Origin: Methanobacterium spitsbergense
GTDB lineage: Archaea; Methanobacteriota; Methanobacteria; Methanobacteriales; Methanobacteriaceae
Direction: 5' to 3'
Assembly (NCBI RefSeq): GCF_019931065.1
Contig: NZ_JAIOUQ010000002.1
Location: 27,636 to 91,635, forward strand
Length of the DNA: 64,000 bases
In this document: one piece after another, positions 40,870 to 54,516 of the stretch
Position numbering within the stretch: the first letter of the stretch is position 1
How the letters are laid out: every line of letters starts with the position of its first letter
Notes under the pieces: generated by a model
Told to the model about the DNA's origin: nothing
Seen by the model: only the letters and a program-made list of their open reading frames with translations
Databases searched by the model: none
Translations under genes and position numbers: made by a program

Positions 40870-43800
40870 GTGCAAAAACATATTAAAAAAGCTCAATTGA
40901 TTGTATTTATGCTTATATTCACATTAATTGCTATGGGAACGGTTTCTGCAGCAGATCACTTATCAGATAAATCTGTAACATCTGTAAATCATACAACGTT
41001 TACGCAGAATACTCAGAAAATAACAAATGTAGTGAAAATAAACAAAAATCTATCAATTAACAAAACAAAAACATCAAATACTTCAAAAGATCCTCAAATA
41101 TGGAATAATGGAGCTCCTGTATCTAGAGGAGGACATCCTGCGGACTATAATTGGGGAACAATACAAAACGCTGTAAATAATGCCTTATCTGGTGATACCA
41201 TAATGCTGGAAAATGGTTGCACATTTTCTGGGGAGGGTAACACTCAAATTACACTGAGTAAAAACTTAAATTTTGACGTTCTCTACGGAGGAAGAGCCAT
41301 CATTGACGGTCATGGAATTAGATGGGGATTTGTAGTAAATCCTGGATTTAAAGCATCTTTTAACAACATAATATTCCAAAACATGTTCAAACCTTCCAAT
41401 GGTGCAGCTTTAGAAAATAATAGAGGTACTCTTACACTAAACCATTGTGTCTTTGTAAATAGTCAAGCCGCAAAGGATGGTGGAGTTATTTACAACAATG
41501 GTAGCCTTTACATGAATCGATGCCTTGTAAATAATAACCTGGGAGGATCAGGTATTTATACTGCTGGTTCAGGCACAGTTAACATTAGAAACAGTAGCAT
41601 CTTCTATAATATTAATGAAGACGGTATTGGAATAACTGTTGAAAGTGGAAACCCAACCATCACAGGCAACAACATATATGGTAACTTTTGGAGAGGTATC
41701 TACATTATGGGTGGAAATGCTGTTATATCAAACAACAACATACACAACAACGGTCATGGTACTTGTAATGGTGATGGTATTTGGATAAATGGTGGTAATC
41801 CGGTAATTACCAGTAATAACATTAGAAACAATTCTGAGGATGGAATACATATAGATAGATCTTCAAAAGACAACTCAAAAAGTAATAAACTCAATATCCA
41901 TTACAACAGTATAGTTGACAATGGAAAATGTGGGTTACATGTAGTAAACCATGTCTATGTTAATGCTATTCACAACTGGTGGGGAACTAACAGTCCAGAC
42001 TATGTACGCCAGATTATTGATCCCATATATCCCAAGGATATATTTGAACAGTATGATAATCCGAGTATAAATCATATTTCATGGAATCCTTACCTGTATC
42101 TAAGGATAAAGAGCAACAGTCCCATATACAATGGAAATAATTCAACTGTAACAGCATACCTCACAAGAGACAATCGAAAAGATAACAAGATCAACTTAGC
42201 ACCAGGAACTGTTCCAGATGGAACTACAGTAACTTTCAGTCTGACCAATGGTACATATGGACGTCTTACAGAACCGTTTACACGAACCACTGTTGGTGGT
42301 GTTTCAACTATAGTCTTTACAGCAAACGACCCTAATGCACAAAATGTGAGTGCAACAGTAGATCATCAACAAGTAACTACAGAAATTTACATTAAACCAC
42401 AAGCAAGAGTTGTAATGTCCATTAAGAGTAACTCCCCCGCACATGTTGGCGGAATAGGACAATTCATCGTAACACTAACCAACTACGGACCTGACATTGC
42501 ATATAGAATAATAGTTCAAGAACACAATCTTTTACCAGACTTTATACATGAACTATCAGAGGGATGTTACGATATTCTCCATGGTAGATGGACCGTATTT
42601 CAACTGGAAAATGGAGAAACAGTTACATTAACCGCATACAGAATTATGAACAAAGAAGATTTAAAACTCAATTGGTACGACAATGTAACTGAATCACAAT
42701 TTACGCACAATCCAACACCAATAAAACAAAAAACTGCACTTATAAAAACCAGAACGGCTGCAGAAGTAAGCATGACTAAAACTAGTAATGGCTCAGTACA
42801 CGTTGGACAGACAGGTACATTCACAATAACACTAATTAACAAGGGACCCAACGATGCAACAAACGTCTTGGTAAGAGATCCATTCCAAGCAGGCTTTACT
42901 TATACACCATCAATTGGATCATACGACCGTGCTACAGGAATATGGTGCATAGACAAACTGGCAAATAGAGCATCAGCAACATTAACCATAAGCAAGGTAA
43001 TGTCTCCAACTGATGTAGGAACAATACACAACACAGCATATGAAACACAAGAAACCTACAACCCATCACCAATAATACCACAAACCGCAAATCTAACAGT
43101 AAACCCGGTTGCATATGTAGTCATGACAAAAACAAGTAACGGCCCAGTACACGTAGGAGAGACAGGTACATTTACCATAACACTAAAAAACAACGGACCC
43201 AACGATGCAACAAACGTTTTGGTAAGCGATCCATATATAACAGGCTTTCTTTATATGCCATCAACTGGATCGTACAACTTTGCAACAGGGATATGGACCA
43301 TTTCTAGACTGGCAAATGGAGCAACAGCAACATTAACCATAACCAAGGTAATGTCTACAAATGACATAGGAACAATTCACAACACAGCATCTGAAACACA
43401 AACAACCTACAACCCAACACCAATAACACCACAAACAGCAAACCTAACAGTAAACCCATCAGCACACGTAATCATGACAAAAACCAGCAACGGCCCAGTA
43501 CATGTAGGACAAAGAGGAATATTCACCATAACACTAACCAACAACGGACCTAGCGATGCAACAAACGTCTTAGTAAGCGATCCATTCATTGTAGGCTTTA
43601 CTTATACACCATCAATTGGATCGTATGACCCTACAACAGGAATATGGACCATTTCTAGACTGGCAAATGGAGCAACAGCAACATTAACCATAACCAAGGT
43701 AATGTCTACAAATGACATAGGAACAATTCACAACACAGCATCTGAAACACAAACAACCTACAACCCAACACCAATAACACCACAAACAGCAAACCTAACA

Positions 43801-46440
43801 GTAAACCCATCAGCACACGTAATCATGACAAAAACCAGCAACGGCCCAGTACATGTAGGACAAAGAGGAATATTCACCATAACACTAACCAACAACGGAC
43901 CTAGCGATGCAACAAACGTCTTAGTAAGCGATCCATTCATTGTAGGCTTTACTTATACACCATCAATTGGATCGTATGACCCTACAACAGGAATATGGAC
44001 CATTTCTAGACTGGCAAATGGAGCAACAGCAACATTAACCATAACCAAGGTAATGTCTACAAATGACATAGGAACAATTCACAACACAGCATCTGAAACA
44101 CAAACAACCTACAACCCAACACCAATAACACCACAAACAGCAAACCTAACAGTAAACCCATCAGCACACGTAATCATGACAAAAACCAGCAACGGCCCAG
44201 TACATGTAGGACAAAGAGGAATATTCACCATAACACTAACCAACAACGGACCTAGCGATGCAACAAACGTCTTAGTAAGCGATCCATACATAAAAGGATT
44301 TACTTATACACCTTCAATCGGAACATACAACCCTACAACTGGAATATGGGCCATCAGAACCCTGGTAAATGGAGCAGCAGCAACATTAACCATTAGCAAA
44401 CATAATATGGCACCTAGTGACGTGGGAACAATTCACAACACAGCATCTGAAACACAAACAACCTACAACCCAACACCAATAACACCACAAACAGCAAACC
44501 TAACAGTAAACCCATCAGCACACGTAATCATGACAAAAACCAGCAACGGCCCAGTACATGTAGGACAAAGAGGAATATTCACCATAACACTAACCAACAA
44601 CGGACCTAGCGATGCAACAAACGTCTTAGTAAGCGATCCATACATAAAAGGATTTACTTATACACCTTCAATCGGAACATACAACCCTACAACTGGAATA
44701 TGGGCCATCAGAACCCTGGTAAATGGAGCAGCAGCAACATTAACCATTAGCAAACATAATATGGCACCTAGTGACGTGGGAACAATTCACAACACAGCAT
44801 CTGAAACACAAACAACCTACAACCCAACACCAATAACACCACAAACAGCAAACCTAACAGTAAACCCATCAGCACACGTAATCATGACAAAAACCAGCAA
44901 CGGCCCAGTACATGTAGGACAAAGAGGAATATTCACCATAACACTAACCAACAACGGACCTAGCGATGCAACAAACGTCTTAGTAAGCGATCCATTCATT
45001 GTAGGCTTTACTTATACACCATCAATTGGATCGTATGACCCTACAACAGGAATATGGACCATTTCTAGACTGGCAAATGGAGCAACAGCAACATTAACCA
45101 TAACCAAGGTAATGTCTACAAATGACATAGGAACAATTCACAACACAGCATCTGAAACACAAACAACCTACAACCCAACACCAATAACACCACAAACAGC
45201 AACATTATACATATACAATGTAAAATTATCCATTAAAAAAACATCGAATAAAACAAAGTACAATGCAGGAGATTCAGTTGTTTACAATATTGATGTGAAA
45301 AACAATGGTTCAGATACAGCTACAAACATCATTGTAACCGATACATTAAGATCAGGACTTACCTATATTAGTTCTACACTAGGTGGAAGCTATAATGCTT
45401 TAACTCGAACTGTAACTTGGAAATTAGCAAGTTTAACTAGTGGTCTACATTTCCTTCCATCATTCACAGCATCTGTGAATAAAGGTACACAAGGACACAC
45501 CATTACAAACACAGTATCTGCATACAACAATGGAATAAAAACACCGATAATATCTACGCCTGCAAATATAAAAGTTAACAAGGCAGTATTATCCATCAAA
45601 AAAACTTCAGGCAAAACAAAATACAATACAGGAAACTCTGTTTTCTACATTATCGATGTGAAAAACAACGGACCAGACACAGCTACAAACATCATTGTAA
45701 CCGATACCTTACCTACTGGAATGATCTATGTGGATTCAACAAGAGGAGGAGTATGGGATTATACAAAGAAAACAGTTACATGGAACGTAGATAACCTTGC
45801 AAGAGGTGCTCATTTCAAAGCAATGTTAACAGCAAATATAAATATACATGGTGGAAAAACACTGAAAAACAGAGTACAGGCTATAGATAAACAAATGAAT
45901 AGTCCTGTTTCAGCAACTAAAAGTATACATGTCAAAAAATCGAGCCTTTATGTGAAAGTCAGTCCAACCATTATCCAAACTTTAGTGGGAAAAACATTTA
46001 CCATCACCTACAAGGTGGGTAATAAAGGTCCTGATGAAGCAAATAATGTGGTTATGAGTTTTGTCATACCTAAAGGTTTGAGGTTTGTAAGTGCATCCTC
46101 AAAGGATGGTGCTAAACCATCTTATAACGCAGCTACAAAAGAATTGACTTGGATTTTGGGAGATGTAAAGGTAGGGGATCCTATACTAAAATTAAATGTG
46201 AAAGCTCTAAGAGCAGGAACATTTTTAATAACTTCTAAACTCGTTAGCAGTACTACTTCTAGGCAACAGGCAATAGTATCTGCAGTAACTGTCAAGGCCC
46301 ATAAAAAGGCCCATAACAAAGTCAAACCCCACGGTGGACAAACAATACCCATGCAAAAAACTGGAGCACCAATTGGAGCATTAATCCTAGCAGGACTCAT
46401 GATATTAGGAGGAATATTACTACCAAGACAGGAAAACTAA
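40870..46440 (+). CDS. Giant adhesin-like surface protein with DUF11 repeats
   Basis: 1,856 residues from GTG 40870, which follows an ideal GGAGGTGA; the upstream GTG at 40792 lacks one. Signal peptide about 1-27 (SAAD); beta-helix about 70-370 (NNIYGN, NNIHNN); Ig-like Big_1 about 405-510; eleven DUF11-type domains follow, of which numbers 4 to 8 are nearly identical at DNA level. The sequence ends HKKAHNKVKPHGGQTIPMQKTGAPIGALILAGLMILGGILL, a proline/threonine-type stalk and membrane-spanning anchor. The protein is therefore displayed outside the pseudomurein wall. Binding target unknown. A hairpin terminator lies six bases after the stop. Confidence 0.92.
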   Translation: MQKHIKKAQLIVFMLIFTLIAMGTVSAADHLSDKSVTSVNHTTFTQNTQKITNVVKINKNLSINKTKTSNTSKDPQIWNNGAPVSRGGHPADYNWGTIQNAVNNALSGDTIMLENGCTFSGEGNTQITLSKNLNFDVLYGGRAIIDGHGIRWGFVVNPGFKASFNNIIFQNMFKPSNGAALENNRGTLTLNHCVFVNSQAAKDGGVIYNNGSLYMNRCLVNNNLGGSGIYTAGSGTVNIRNSSIFYNINEDGIGITVESGNPTITGNNIYGNFWRGIYIMGGNAVISNNNIHNNGHGTCNGDGIWINGGNPVITSNNIRNNSEDGIHIDRSSKDNSKSNKLNIHYNSIVDNGKCGLHVVNHVYVNAIHNWWGTNSPDYVRQIIDPIYPKDIFEQYDNPSINHISWNPYLYLRIKSNSPIYNGNNSTVTAYLTRDNRKDNKINLAPGTVPDGTTVTFSLTNGTYGRLTEPFTRTTVGGVSTIVFTANDPNAQNVSATVDHQQVTTEIYIKPQARVVMSIKSNSPAHVGGIGQFIVTLTNYGPDIAYRIIVQEHNLLPDFIHELSEGCYDILHGRWTVFQLENGETVTLTAYRIMNKEDLKLNWYDNVTESQFTHNPTPIKQKTALIKTRTAAEVSMTKTSNGSVHVGQTGTFTITLINKGPNDATNVLVRDPFQAGFTYTPSIGSYDRATGIWCIDKLANRASATLTISKVMSPTDVGTIHNTAYETQETYNPSPIIPQTANLTVNPVAYVVMTKTSNGPVHVGETGTFTITLKNNGPNDATNVLVSDPYITGFLYMPSTGSYNFATGIWTISRLANGATATLTITKVMSTNDIGTIHNTASETQTTYNPTPITPQTANLTVNPSAHVIMTKTSNGPVHVGQRGIFTITLTNNGPSDATNVLVSDPFIVGFTYTPSIGSYDPTTGIWTISRLANGATATLTITKVMSTNDIGTIHNTASETQTTYNPTPITPQTANLTVNPSAHVIMTKTSNGPVHVGQRGIFTITLTNNGPSDATNVLVSDPFIVGFTYTPSIGSYDPTTGIWTISRLANGATATLTITKVMSTNDIGTIHNTASETQTTYNPTPITPQTANLTVNPSAHVIMTKTSNGPVHVGQRGIFTITLTNNGPSDATNVLVSDPYIKGFTYTPSIGTYNPTTGIWAIRTLVNGAAATLTISKHNMAPSDVGTIHNTASETQTTYNPTPITPQTANLTVNPSAHVIMTKTSNGPVHVGQRGIFTITLTNNGPSDATNVLVSDPYIKGFTYTPSIGTYNPTTGIWAIRTLVNGAAATLTISKHNMAPSDVGTIHNTASETQTTYNPTPITPQTANLTVNPSAHVIMTKTSNGPVHVGQRGIFTITLTNNGPSDATNVLVSDPFIVGFTYTPSIGSYDPTTGIWTISRLANGATATLTITKVMSTNDIGTIHNTASETQTTYNPTPITPQTATLYIYNVKLSIKKTSNKTKYNAGDSVVYNIDVKNNGSDTATNIIVTDTLRSGLTYISSTLGGSYNALTRTVTWKLASLTSGLHFLPSFTASVNKGTQGHTITNTVSAYNNGIKTPIISTPANIKVNKAVLSIKKTSGKTKYNTGNSVFYIIDVKNNGPDTATNIIVTDTLPTGMIYVDSTRGGVWDYTKKTVTWNVDNLARGAHFKAMLTANINIHGGKTLKNRVQAIDKQMNSPVSATKSIHVKKSSLYVKVSPTIIQTLVGKTFTITYKVGNKGPDEANNVVMSFVIPKGLRFVSASSKDGAKPSYNAATKELTWILGDVKVGDPILKLNVKALRAGTFLITSKLVSSTTSRQQAIVSAVTVKAHKKAHNKVKPHGGQTIPMQKTGAPIGALILAGLMILGGILLPRQEN
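43459..45200 (+). repeat. Five near-identical DUF11 repeat units (351/354 bp)
   Basis: Units start at 43459, 43810, 44161, 44515 and 44869. Units 4, 5 and 8 are type A (FIVGFTYTP...GIWTISRLANG); 6 and 7 are type B (YIKGFTYTP...GIWAIRTLVNG) and are 3 bp longer. Sequence within a type appears identical, so copying is recent. Copy number could change by recombination. Confidence 0.85.
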
Positions 46441-46446
46441 GATCAG

Positions 46447-46474
46447 AAGATTTTTAAAAATCTTTTTTCCCTAT
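46447..46474 (+). terminator. Hairpin terminator after adhesin gene
   Basis: AAGATTTTTAAAAATCTT is a perfect 18-bp palindrome followed by TTTTCCC and a longer T run. Confidence 0.55.
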
Positions 46475-46668
46475 TTTTTTTAATGAACAGTTAAACACAA
46501 TTTAAGACAAATAGGTTGATCACAGATGTGGAATTATGTTTAAAGAAATATTATATGCTCTCTATGATTTATGCAACTTAAACCCTTTTCAATTGTTCAT
46601 AATAATAAAGTTAAAGTTTATTAATATTGATCTATATATTATTAATAAAAAGCATAGGAGGAATATTC

Positions 46669-47031
46669 TTGGAAGATGTTGTTAAAAATGATAACCGAAC
46701 TGTAAAACCCGTTGATGAACGTCAAAAATGGATAAAAAGAACTAGTATTATTGTGGCAATATGGGGAATCCTAAGTCTATTATTTTCTCTCCCTGAAATT
46801 GGAGTAATTTTTATTTTATTTGCAATAGTAATATATTTAACAAAAAGTTTCATAGGAATATATGTAGTTGGAATACTATTGTGGATTATAGCAATAGTTG
46901 AACTATTTAATTTAACAGGGCCTCTAGGAATTACTGTAAGTTCCGCTCAAGGACCTGAACTAATTTTAGTTGCTATAATAAACTTTGTAATTGGAACATT
47001 GTTCATTTATAAAACATGGAAATTAAAATAG
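46669..47031 (+). CDS. Membrane protein, four helices, unknown
   Basis: 121 residues from TTG 46669, chosen because GGAGG lies seven bases upstream; the frame also extends up to 46627. The N-terminus is charged (EDVVKNDNRTVKPVDERQKW), followed by four hydrophobic helices. No signature motif. The family is not recognised; it could be an envelope accessory to the adhesin upstream, but it follows a terminator. Confidence 0.6.
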   Translation: MEDVVKNDNRTVKPVDERQKWIKRTSIIVAIWGILSLLFSLPEIGVIFILFAIVIYLTKSFIGIYVVGILLWIIAIVELFNLTGPLGITVSSAQGPELILVAIINFVIGTLFIYKTWKLK

Positions 47032-47241
47032 AATAACTTAAAATAGTGTAACTTAATTTATCCTCCACTATTGAAGTATCCATAAGCTAATTGTACGTTA
47101 TTTGTTAAAAAATAACCGATTGGTAAACGAATTAAGTTATAATACAACATCTCCCATAACAAATTGGAAAAAAACATATAAGAAAATACCCTAATAATTA
47201 ATCAATTTCAGTCAAAATTTTTTAATTAGCGGGTTTAATCT

Positions 47242-48597
47242 ATGGATTACAAAGATCTTAAAAAAGATTTGTTAATAGTGGGAATTTTAGTATCGTTTCT
47301 TACACCATTTGTTAGATCATCCATTAATTTAGCACTACCTGCTTTAGCCTTTGAATTTGATTTATCTGCTGTATTTTTAACCTGGATATCTACAATTTAT
47401 CTGCTTGTTAATGCCATACTTTACATTCCATTTGGTAGGATAGGGGATATCTATGGTCGAAAACGAATCTTTCAATATGGATTGATCATTTTCACATTTA
47501 GCTCATTTATATCCGCTTTCTCCACTTCCGGAGAAATGTTCCTTTTTTTCAGGGTTCTTCAAGCTATAGGAAATGCAATGATATTTGCCAATTTAAATGC
47601 CATGATATCATCTGCATTTCCTGAAAATGAAAGAGGCATGGCCTTTGGACTAACATCAATGGGTGTCTTTGTAGGATTAATAATTGGACCAATACTTGGA
47701 GGAGCTATCACTGAAATTTTAGGATGGAGAACCTTATTTTATTTCGATACGATTATTGGATTAATAGCAGCATATGCTATTACACGGTTTAAACATGATT
47801 GGATAGATTCCGATGGAGAAAAATTAGATATTTTAGGTTCATTTCTATTAGGCATGTCTCTTATAATCATAATTTATGCTTTTTCAGATTTTACCAACAA
47901 GTATAGTCTGTTTCTTGTAATTGGAGGAATAATAGGACTTTCCTTGTTTTATTTAGTAGAAAAAAGAGTTGCTTTTCCTTTGATTAATTTAAATTTATTT
48001 AAAAGCAAAAGTTTCACCTTTGGAAACATCACTGCATTTATGAATTACGGTGCATTTGTATCGGTAGGGTTTATTCTATCACTCTATTTACAATATTTAA
48101 AAGGTTATAGTCCTCTTACTGCAGGTCTAATAGTTTCTATTCAATCAATTATGATGGTTCTTGTATCTCCTTTTGCAGGAAGATTATCGGATAAAATCGA
48201 TCCTGGAAATGTATCAACAGTCGGGATGGTATTAACAACCATTGGCGTAGCCCTTATGACATTAATTAATTTTGAAAATGCTGTATATCTAGGAGTATTC
48301 TCTCTTATTATTTTTGGAGCAGGTATAGGTTTGTTCTATTCTTCGAATACTAAGGTTGTCATGAGTTCTGTGGATAAAAAATATTTTGGAGTTGCAAGTG
48401 CTACTTTGAGTAATATGAGATCTATGGGACAGATATTTGGAATGGGTATAGTAATGATAGTTATTTCAATTTTATTGGGAAATGTGCAGATTATGCCTTC
48501 TAATTATCCAGAACTAATTATAAGCCTTAGAATTTCATTAGTTGCCATTGCTGTTTTAAGCACTGTTGGAATTTTCACTTCAATATTTAAAGATTAA
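47242..48597 (+). CDS. MFS transporter, DHA2-like (14 helices)
   Basis: 451 residues with about fourteen membrane helices. Motif A GRIGDIYGRKR lies after helix 2, and the N-terminal half contains GPILGGAITEILGWRTLFYF, the motif C/GWRWxF-like region of drug:H+ antiporters. The likely role is proton-driven export of drugs, toxic compounds or metabolites. Substrate unknown. No regulator lies next to it. Confidence 0.88.
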   Translation: MDYKDLKKDLLIVGILVSFLTPFVRSSINLALPALAFEFDLSAVFLTWISTIYLLVNAILYIPFGRIGDIYGRKRIFQYGLIIFTFSSFISAFSTSGEMFLFFRVLQAIGNAMIFANLNAMISSAFPENERGMAFGLTSMGVFVGLIIGPILGGAITEILGWRTLFYFDTIIGLIAAYAITRFKHDWIDSDGEKLDILGSFLLGMSLIIIIYAFSDFTNKYSLFLVIGGIIGLSLFYLVEKRVAFPLINLNLFKSKSFTFGNITAFMNYGAFVSVGFILSLYLQYLKGYSPLTAGLIVSIQSIMMVLVSPFAGRLSDKIDPGNVSTVGMVLTTIGVALMTLINFENAVYLGVFSLIIFGAGIGLFYSSNTKVVMSSVDKKYFGVASATLSNMRSMGQIFGMGIVMIVISILLGNVQIMPSNYPELIISLRISLVAIAVLSTVGIFTSIFKD

Positions 48598-51257
<2,660 letters not shown>

Positions 51258-51335
51258 AAATAAGGGGCATGATATTTGTATTGGTCTTTAAAGTCAGAGC
51301 TGTTTTCACATAAAAAATAGTGTGAAATAATTATT

Positions 51336-51482
51336 TTAGAGAAAGGGCCGTGTACGAATCAGAATACCGACAAGAATAACAACCAGGAGAAGAAGAATAA
51401 CACCCAAGATTATCATACGATTGATCTTTCTTTCCATTTCTTTTTCAAGTTCTTTCTTCTTTTTTAATTCCTCATCTACCAT
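51336..51482 (-). CDS. Small single-span membrane protein (48 residues)
   Basis: A charged N-terminal helix (MVDEELKKKKELEKEMERK) is followed by one hydrophobic span (MIILGVILLLLVVILVGILI) and a short basic end (RTRPFL). A complete and natural-looking plan for a tail-anchored protein; no good Shine-Dalgarno is visible. It sits between katG and the P-type ATPase; function unknown. Confidence 0.45.
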   Translation of the reverse strand: MVDEELKKKKELEKEMERKINRMIILGVILLLLVVILVGILIRTRPFL

Positions 51483-51576
51483 ATAATTATTTTATATTTT
51501 CACAAATAAATAAAATGATTTAAAAAAAAATATTTTCAATTATTTAAATAAACATTGTTCCTAATTAAATTAAAAA

Positions 51577-54315
51577 TTATTTATTCATTCTTCTTACTAT
51601 ATACTTCCTTAATTCCTCTGCGAAGAACATTATAGGTATGAAACTTATAACATACAACCATTGATAAATTCCAAGTGTCGTTGTTCCGAATATACCCTGG
51701 AGATATGGGATGTACACTATTGAAAGCATTACAGCCACTTCAAATAGAATTCCACGAATTATCCATTTGTTTTTAAAGACACCCACTTTAAAAGTTGAGG
51801 TTCTTGTTGTCTGACACCCAAGTAAGTTTCCTATTTGGGATGTAACAATTCCAACAAATACCATGGTAGTTGCTTCTAAGTACAGTGGATCAGTGAATGG
51901 TAGGGACTGTCCTAAAGTCCATCCTCCAGAAAACAAAACCCAAAAATATCCTGACATTACCAGCGCTGCTTCAATTAGCCCCAAAAATATGTAACCTCTC
52001 CAAATTACTCCAAAGTTTAGAAGTCTTTCATTTCTTGGCCTAGGTGGTCTATCCATAACATCAGACTCTGAAGGACCCATCCCTAGTGCTAATGCAGGTA
52101 ATGTATCTGTTCCCAGATCAATTGCAAGGATCTGCATTACAGTGATAGGTAATGGTATTTTAAAGATGACCAGAAGAATGAATGGGATGATTTCAGCTGT
52201 TTCATGAGCGAAAATATATGTTATAAACTTTCTTATATTCTCATATATGGTTCTTCCTTCTTTGATTGCTGAAACTATGGTTGCAAAATTATCATCGGTA
52301 AGTACCATGTCAGATGCTTCTTTTGCTACATCTGTCCCAGTTATACCCATTGCAACACCTATATCTGCCTTTCTAAGTGCTGGTGCATCATTTACACCAT
52401 CACCAGTCATAGCAACAATCTCATCCATGTCCTCTAGAACAGATGCTATTCTCATCTTATGCTCTGGTACTGCACGTGCAAATATAATGTCTTCATTAGA
52501 TTTTAAGATTTCTTTCAGCTCTTCATCACTCATGGTTGTTAATTCTTTACCCTTAACTATCCTACAAGTTTTATTATCCACAATTCCCACTTCATGGGCT
52601 ATTGAACGAGCTGTAAGACCATAATCACCAGTAATCATTATTATCCTTATACCTGCTTTGTGGCAGTCAGCCACCGCAGGAAGTACTTCTGGACGGGGAG
52701 GATCTTGCATTGCCATCATTCCAAGAAAGATCATATCTTTTTCAACAGAATCAGGATTATAATCATCAAAATCTGATGGGAGATTTTTATAGGCCATTCC
52801 AAGAATTCTAAGTCCAGATGCAGCAAGTTTGTCATGTTCATTTATTACTTGTTCTTTTGCTTCGTCACTGAAGATTATTGGAGCTCCTTCAACAGAAATT
52901 TCATTACAAAGTCTTATAATCTTTTTCGGGGCCCCTTTGATATATGCTACCTTTTTATTATCTACATTATGAATTGAACTCATTGATTTTCGTTTAGAAT
53001 CAAATGGAAGTTCAGATATACGTGGATTTTTTTTAAGTTCACTCTCCCAGTCAAAACCATTTTTACGTGCAGCAACAAGTAATGATGCTTCTGTTGGATC
53101 ACCATATATTTTCCAATTTTCACCAGGTTTTGATGGTGAAACTAGTTTAGCATCGTTTGCAAATGTGGCTGATCTCATTAAAAGTTTGAGTTCTAATACA
53201 TCTTTATGACATACTGGGCCCTCATCTTGAAGAAAATCACCTTCAGGATTATAACCCGCTCCAGTAACATCGATAACATCGTAGGGTATCCATATCTTAC
53301 GTACGGTCATCTGATTCTTGGTGAGTGTTCCGGTTTTATCAGTACATATGATATTTGTTGAGCCGAGAGTTTCAACACTTGAAAGACGTTTTATCAACGC
53401 ATTTTTACCAACCATCTTTTTCACAGAAGCTGCTAGTGCCAGGGTAACTGTTGGAAGAAGACCTTCAGGAACATTGGCCACTGTGAGACCTATTGCAAAT
53501 AAAAAGGCAATGGAAAGGCTAAGTTTAACAACATAAATGTTTAGAAAGAAAAGTACAACACCCATTGAAATCGCAATGATTGCAATTAGTTGAGTTAAAC
53601 GGGCAAGCTGATTTTGAAGGGGACTTGGTTCTTCCTTGACCTTTTGAGTTAAAGATGCTATCTTGTTAAATTCAGTATTTATACCCGTAGCAAATATAAC
53701 AGCTTTACCGGATCCAGATGAAACATTTGTACCTGCTAAAACCAAATTAAACGTGCTAACAATGGATTCATCATCATTTTCTTCTGGATCTGCAATTTTT
53801 CTAACAGGTTTAGACTCACCTGTTAGAGTTGAATTATCAACTTTCATTTGATATGCCTCAACTAATCGGGCATCCGCTGAAATGTTGTTCCCTTCTTCAA
53901 GTATGAGTATGTCCCCTGGAACCAGTTGTGAAGCTAATACTTCCATCTCTTTACCTTGTCTTATCACCTTTGCAGTTGAGGGTAAAATTTTCTTTAATGC
54001 AGCAACAGCTTTCTCTGCTTCGAATTCTTGCCAAAAACTAAAAATAGCATTAATTATTATAACAGCAATAATTGCAAATCCTAACTGGGGTGTTCCACTA
54101 ATAAATGCAAGGGCGCTGGCCCCCCACAATAGTAAGGCTAGTAGCTGATATAGATTAGCAACAAATTTCAAAATTAATGGCTTTTGCTTAACTTCTTCAA
54201 TCTGGTTCAACCCATACTCTGTTAAACGTTTTTCGACTTCATCAGGACTTAAACCACTCTTTGAAGTGTTTAATTCACTATAAATATCTTCCGGAGGTAA
54301 TGTTTTAAATTTCAT
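51577..54315 (-). CDS. P-type cation-transporting ATPase (P2 group)
   Basis: 912 residues with all P-type hallmarks: LTGES in the actuator domain, the phosphorylated Asp in ICTDKTGTLTKNQM, a nucleotide-binding KGAPKKI region, TGDG and GDGVNDAPALRKADIG in the hinge, and about ten membrane helices. The helix 4 motif is ANVPEGLLPTVTL, resembling Na,K/H,K-ATPases (NVPEGLL) rather than the SERCA type (AAIPEGLP), so it may move Na+ or K+ as well as Ca2+. N-terminal cation_ATPase_N domain is present. Transported ion cannot be read from sequence. Confidence 0.9.
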   Translation of the reverse strand: MKFKTLPPEDIYSELNTSKSGLSPDEVEKRLTEYGLNQIEEVKQKPLILKFVANLYQLLALLLWGASALAFISGTPQLGFAIIAVIIINAIFSFWQEFEAEKAVAALKKILPSTAKVIRQGKEMEVLASQLVPGDILILEEGNNISADARLVEAYQMKVDNSTLTGESKPVRKIADPEENDDESIVSTFNLVLAGTNVSSGSGKAVIFATGINTEFNKIASLTQKVKEEPSPLQNQLARLTQLIAIIAISMGVVLFFLNIYVVKLSLSIAFLFAIGLTVANVPEGLLPTVTLALAASVKKMVGKNALIKRLSSVETLGSTNIICTDKTGTLTKNQMTVRKIWIPYDVIDVTGAGYNPEGDFLQDEGPVCHKDVLELKLLMRSATFANDAKLVSPSKPGENWKIYGDPTEASLLVAARKNGFDWESELKKNPRISELPFDSKRKSMSSIHNVDNKKVAYIKGAPKKIIRLCNEISVEGAPIIFSDEAKEQVINEHDKLAASGLRILGMAYKNLPSDFDDYNPDSVEKDMIFLGMMAMQDPPRPEVLPAVADCHKAGIRIIMITGDYGLTARSIAHEVGIVDNKTCRIVKGKELTTMSDEELKEILKSNEDIIFARAVPEHKMRIASVLEDMDEIVAMTGDGVNDAPALRKADIGVAMGITGTDVAKEASDMVLTDDNFATIVSAIKEGRTIYENIRKFITYIFAHETAEIIPFILLVIFKIPLPITVMQILAIDLGTDTLPALALGMGPSESDVMDRPPRPRNERLLNFGVIWRGYIFLGLIEAALVMSGYFWVLFSGGWTLGQSLPFTDPLYLEATTMVFVGIVTSQIGNLLGCQTTRTSTFKVGVFKNKWIIRGILFEVAVMLSIVYIPYLQGIFGTTTLGIYQWLYVISFIPIMFFAEELRKYIVRRMNK

Positions 54316-54516
54316 TTTTTTTAAACTTGTTTTAATTTAATGAAATGTTTTTGTTAACAATTTTTATAGTGTTTCTAAAATAAATATTAGATTATAAATT
54401 AACCCTTACATATACTTCCTGAAGTTTTTAATTCAAAAACATGCAGAATCAACTTATGATTTTGTAAAGAAGTAATGGAATTTCAATAAATTATTTAAAT
54501 CGTTAAGAGGTATTGA

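Noticed and set aside
43407..44999. Five identical 60-residue minus-strand frames at regular spacing
   Set aside because: They are antisense shadows of the DUF11 repeats, repeated only because the DNA repeats.
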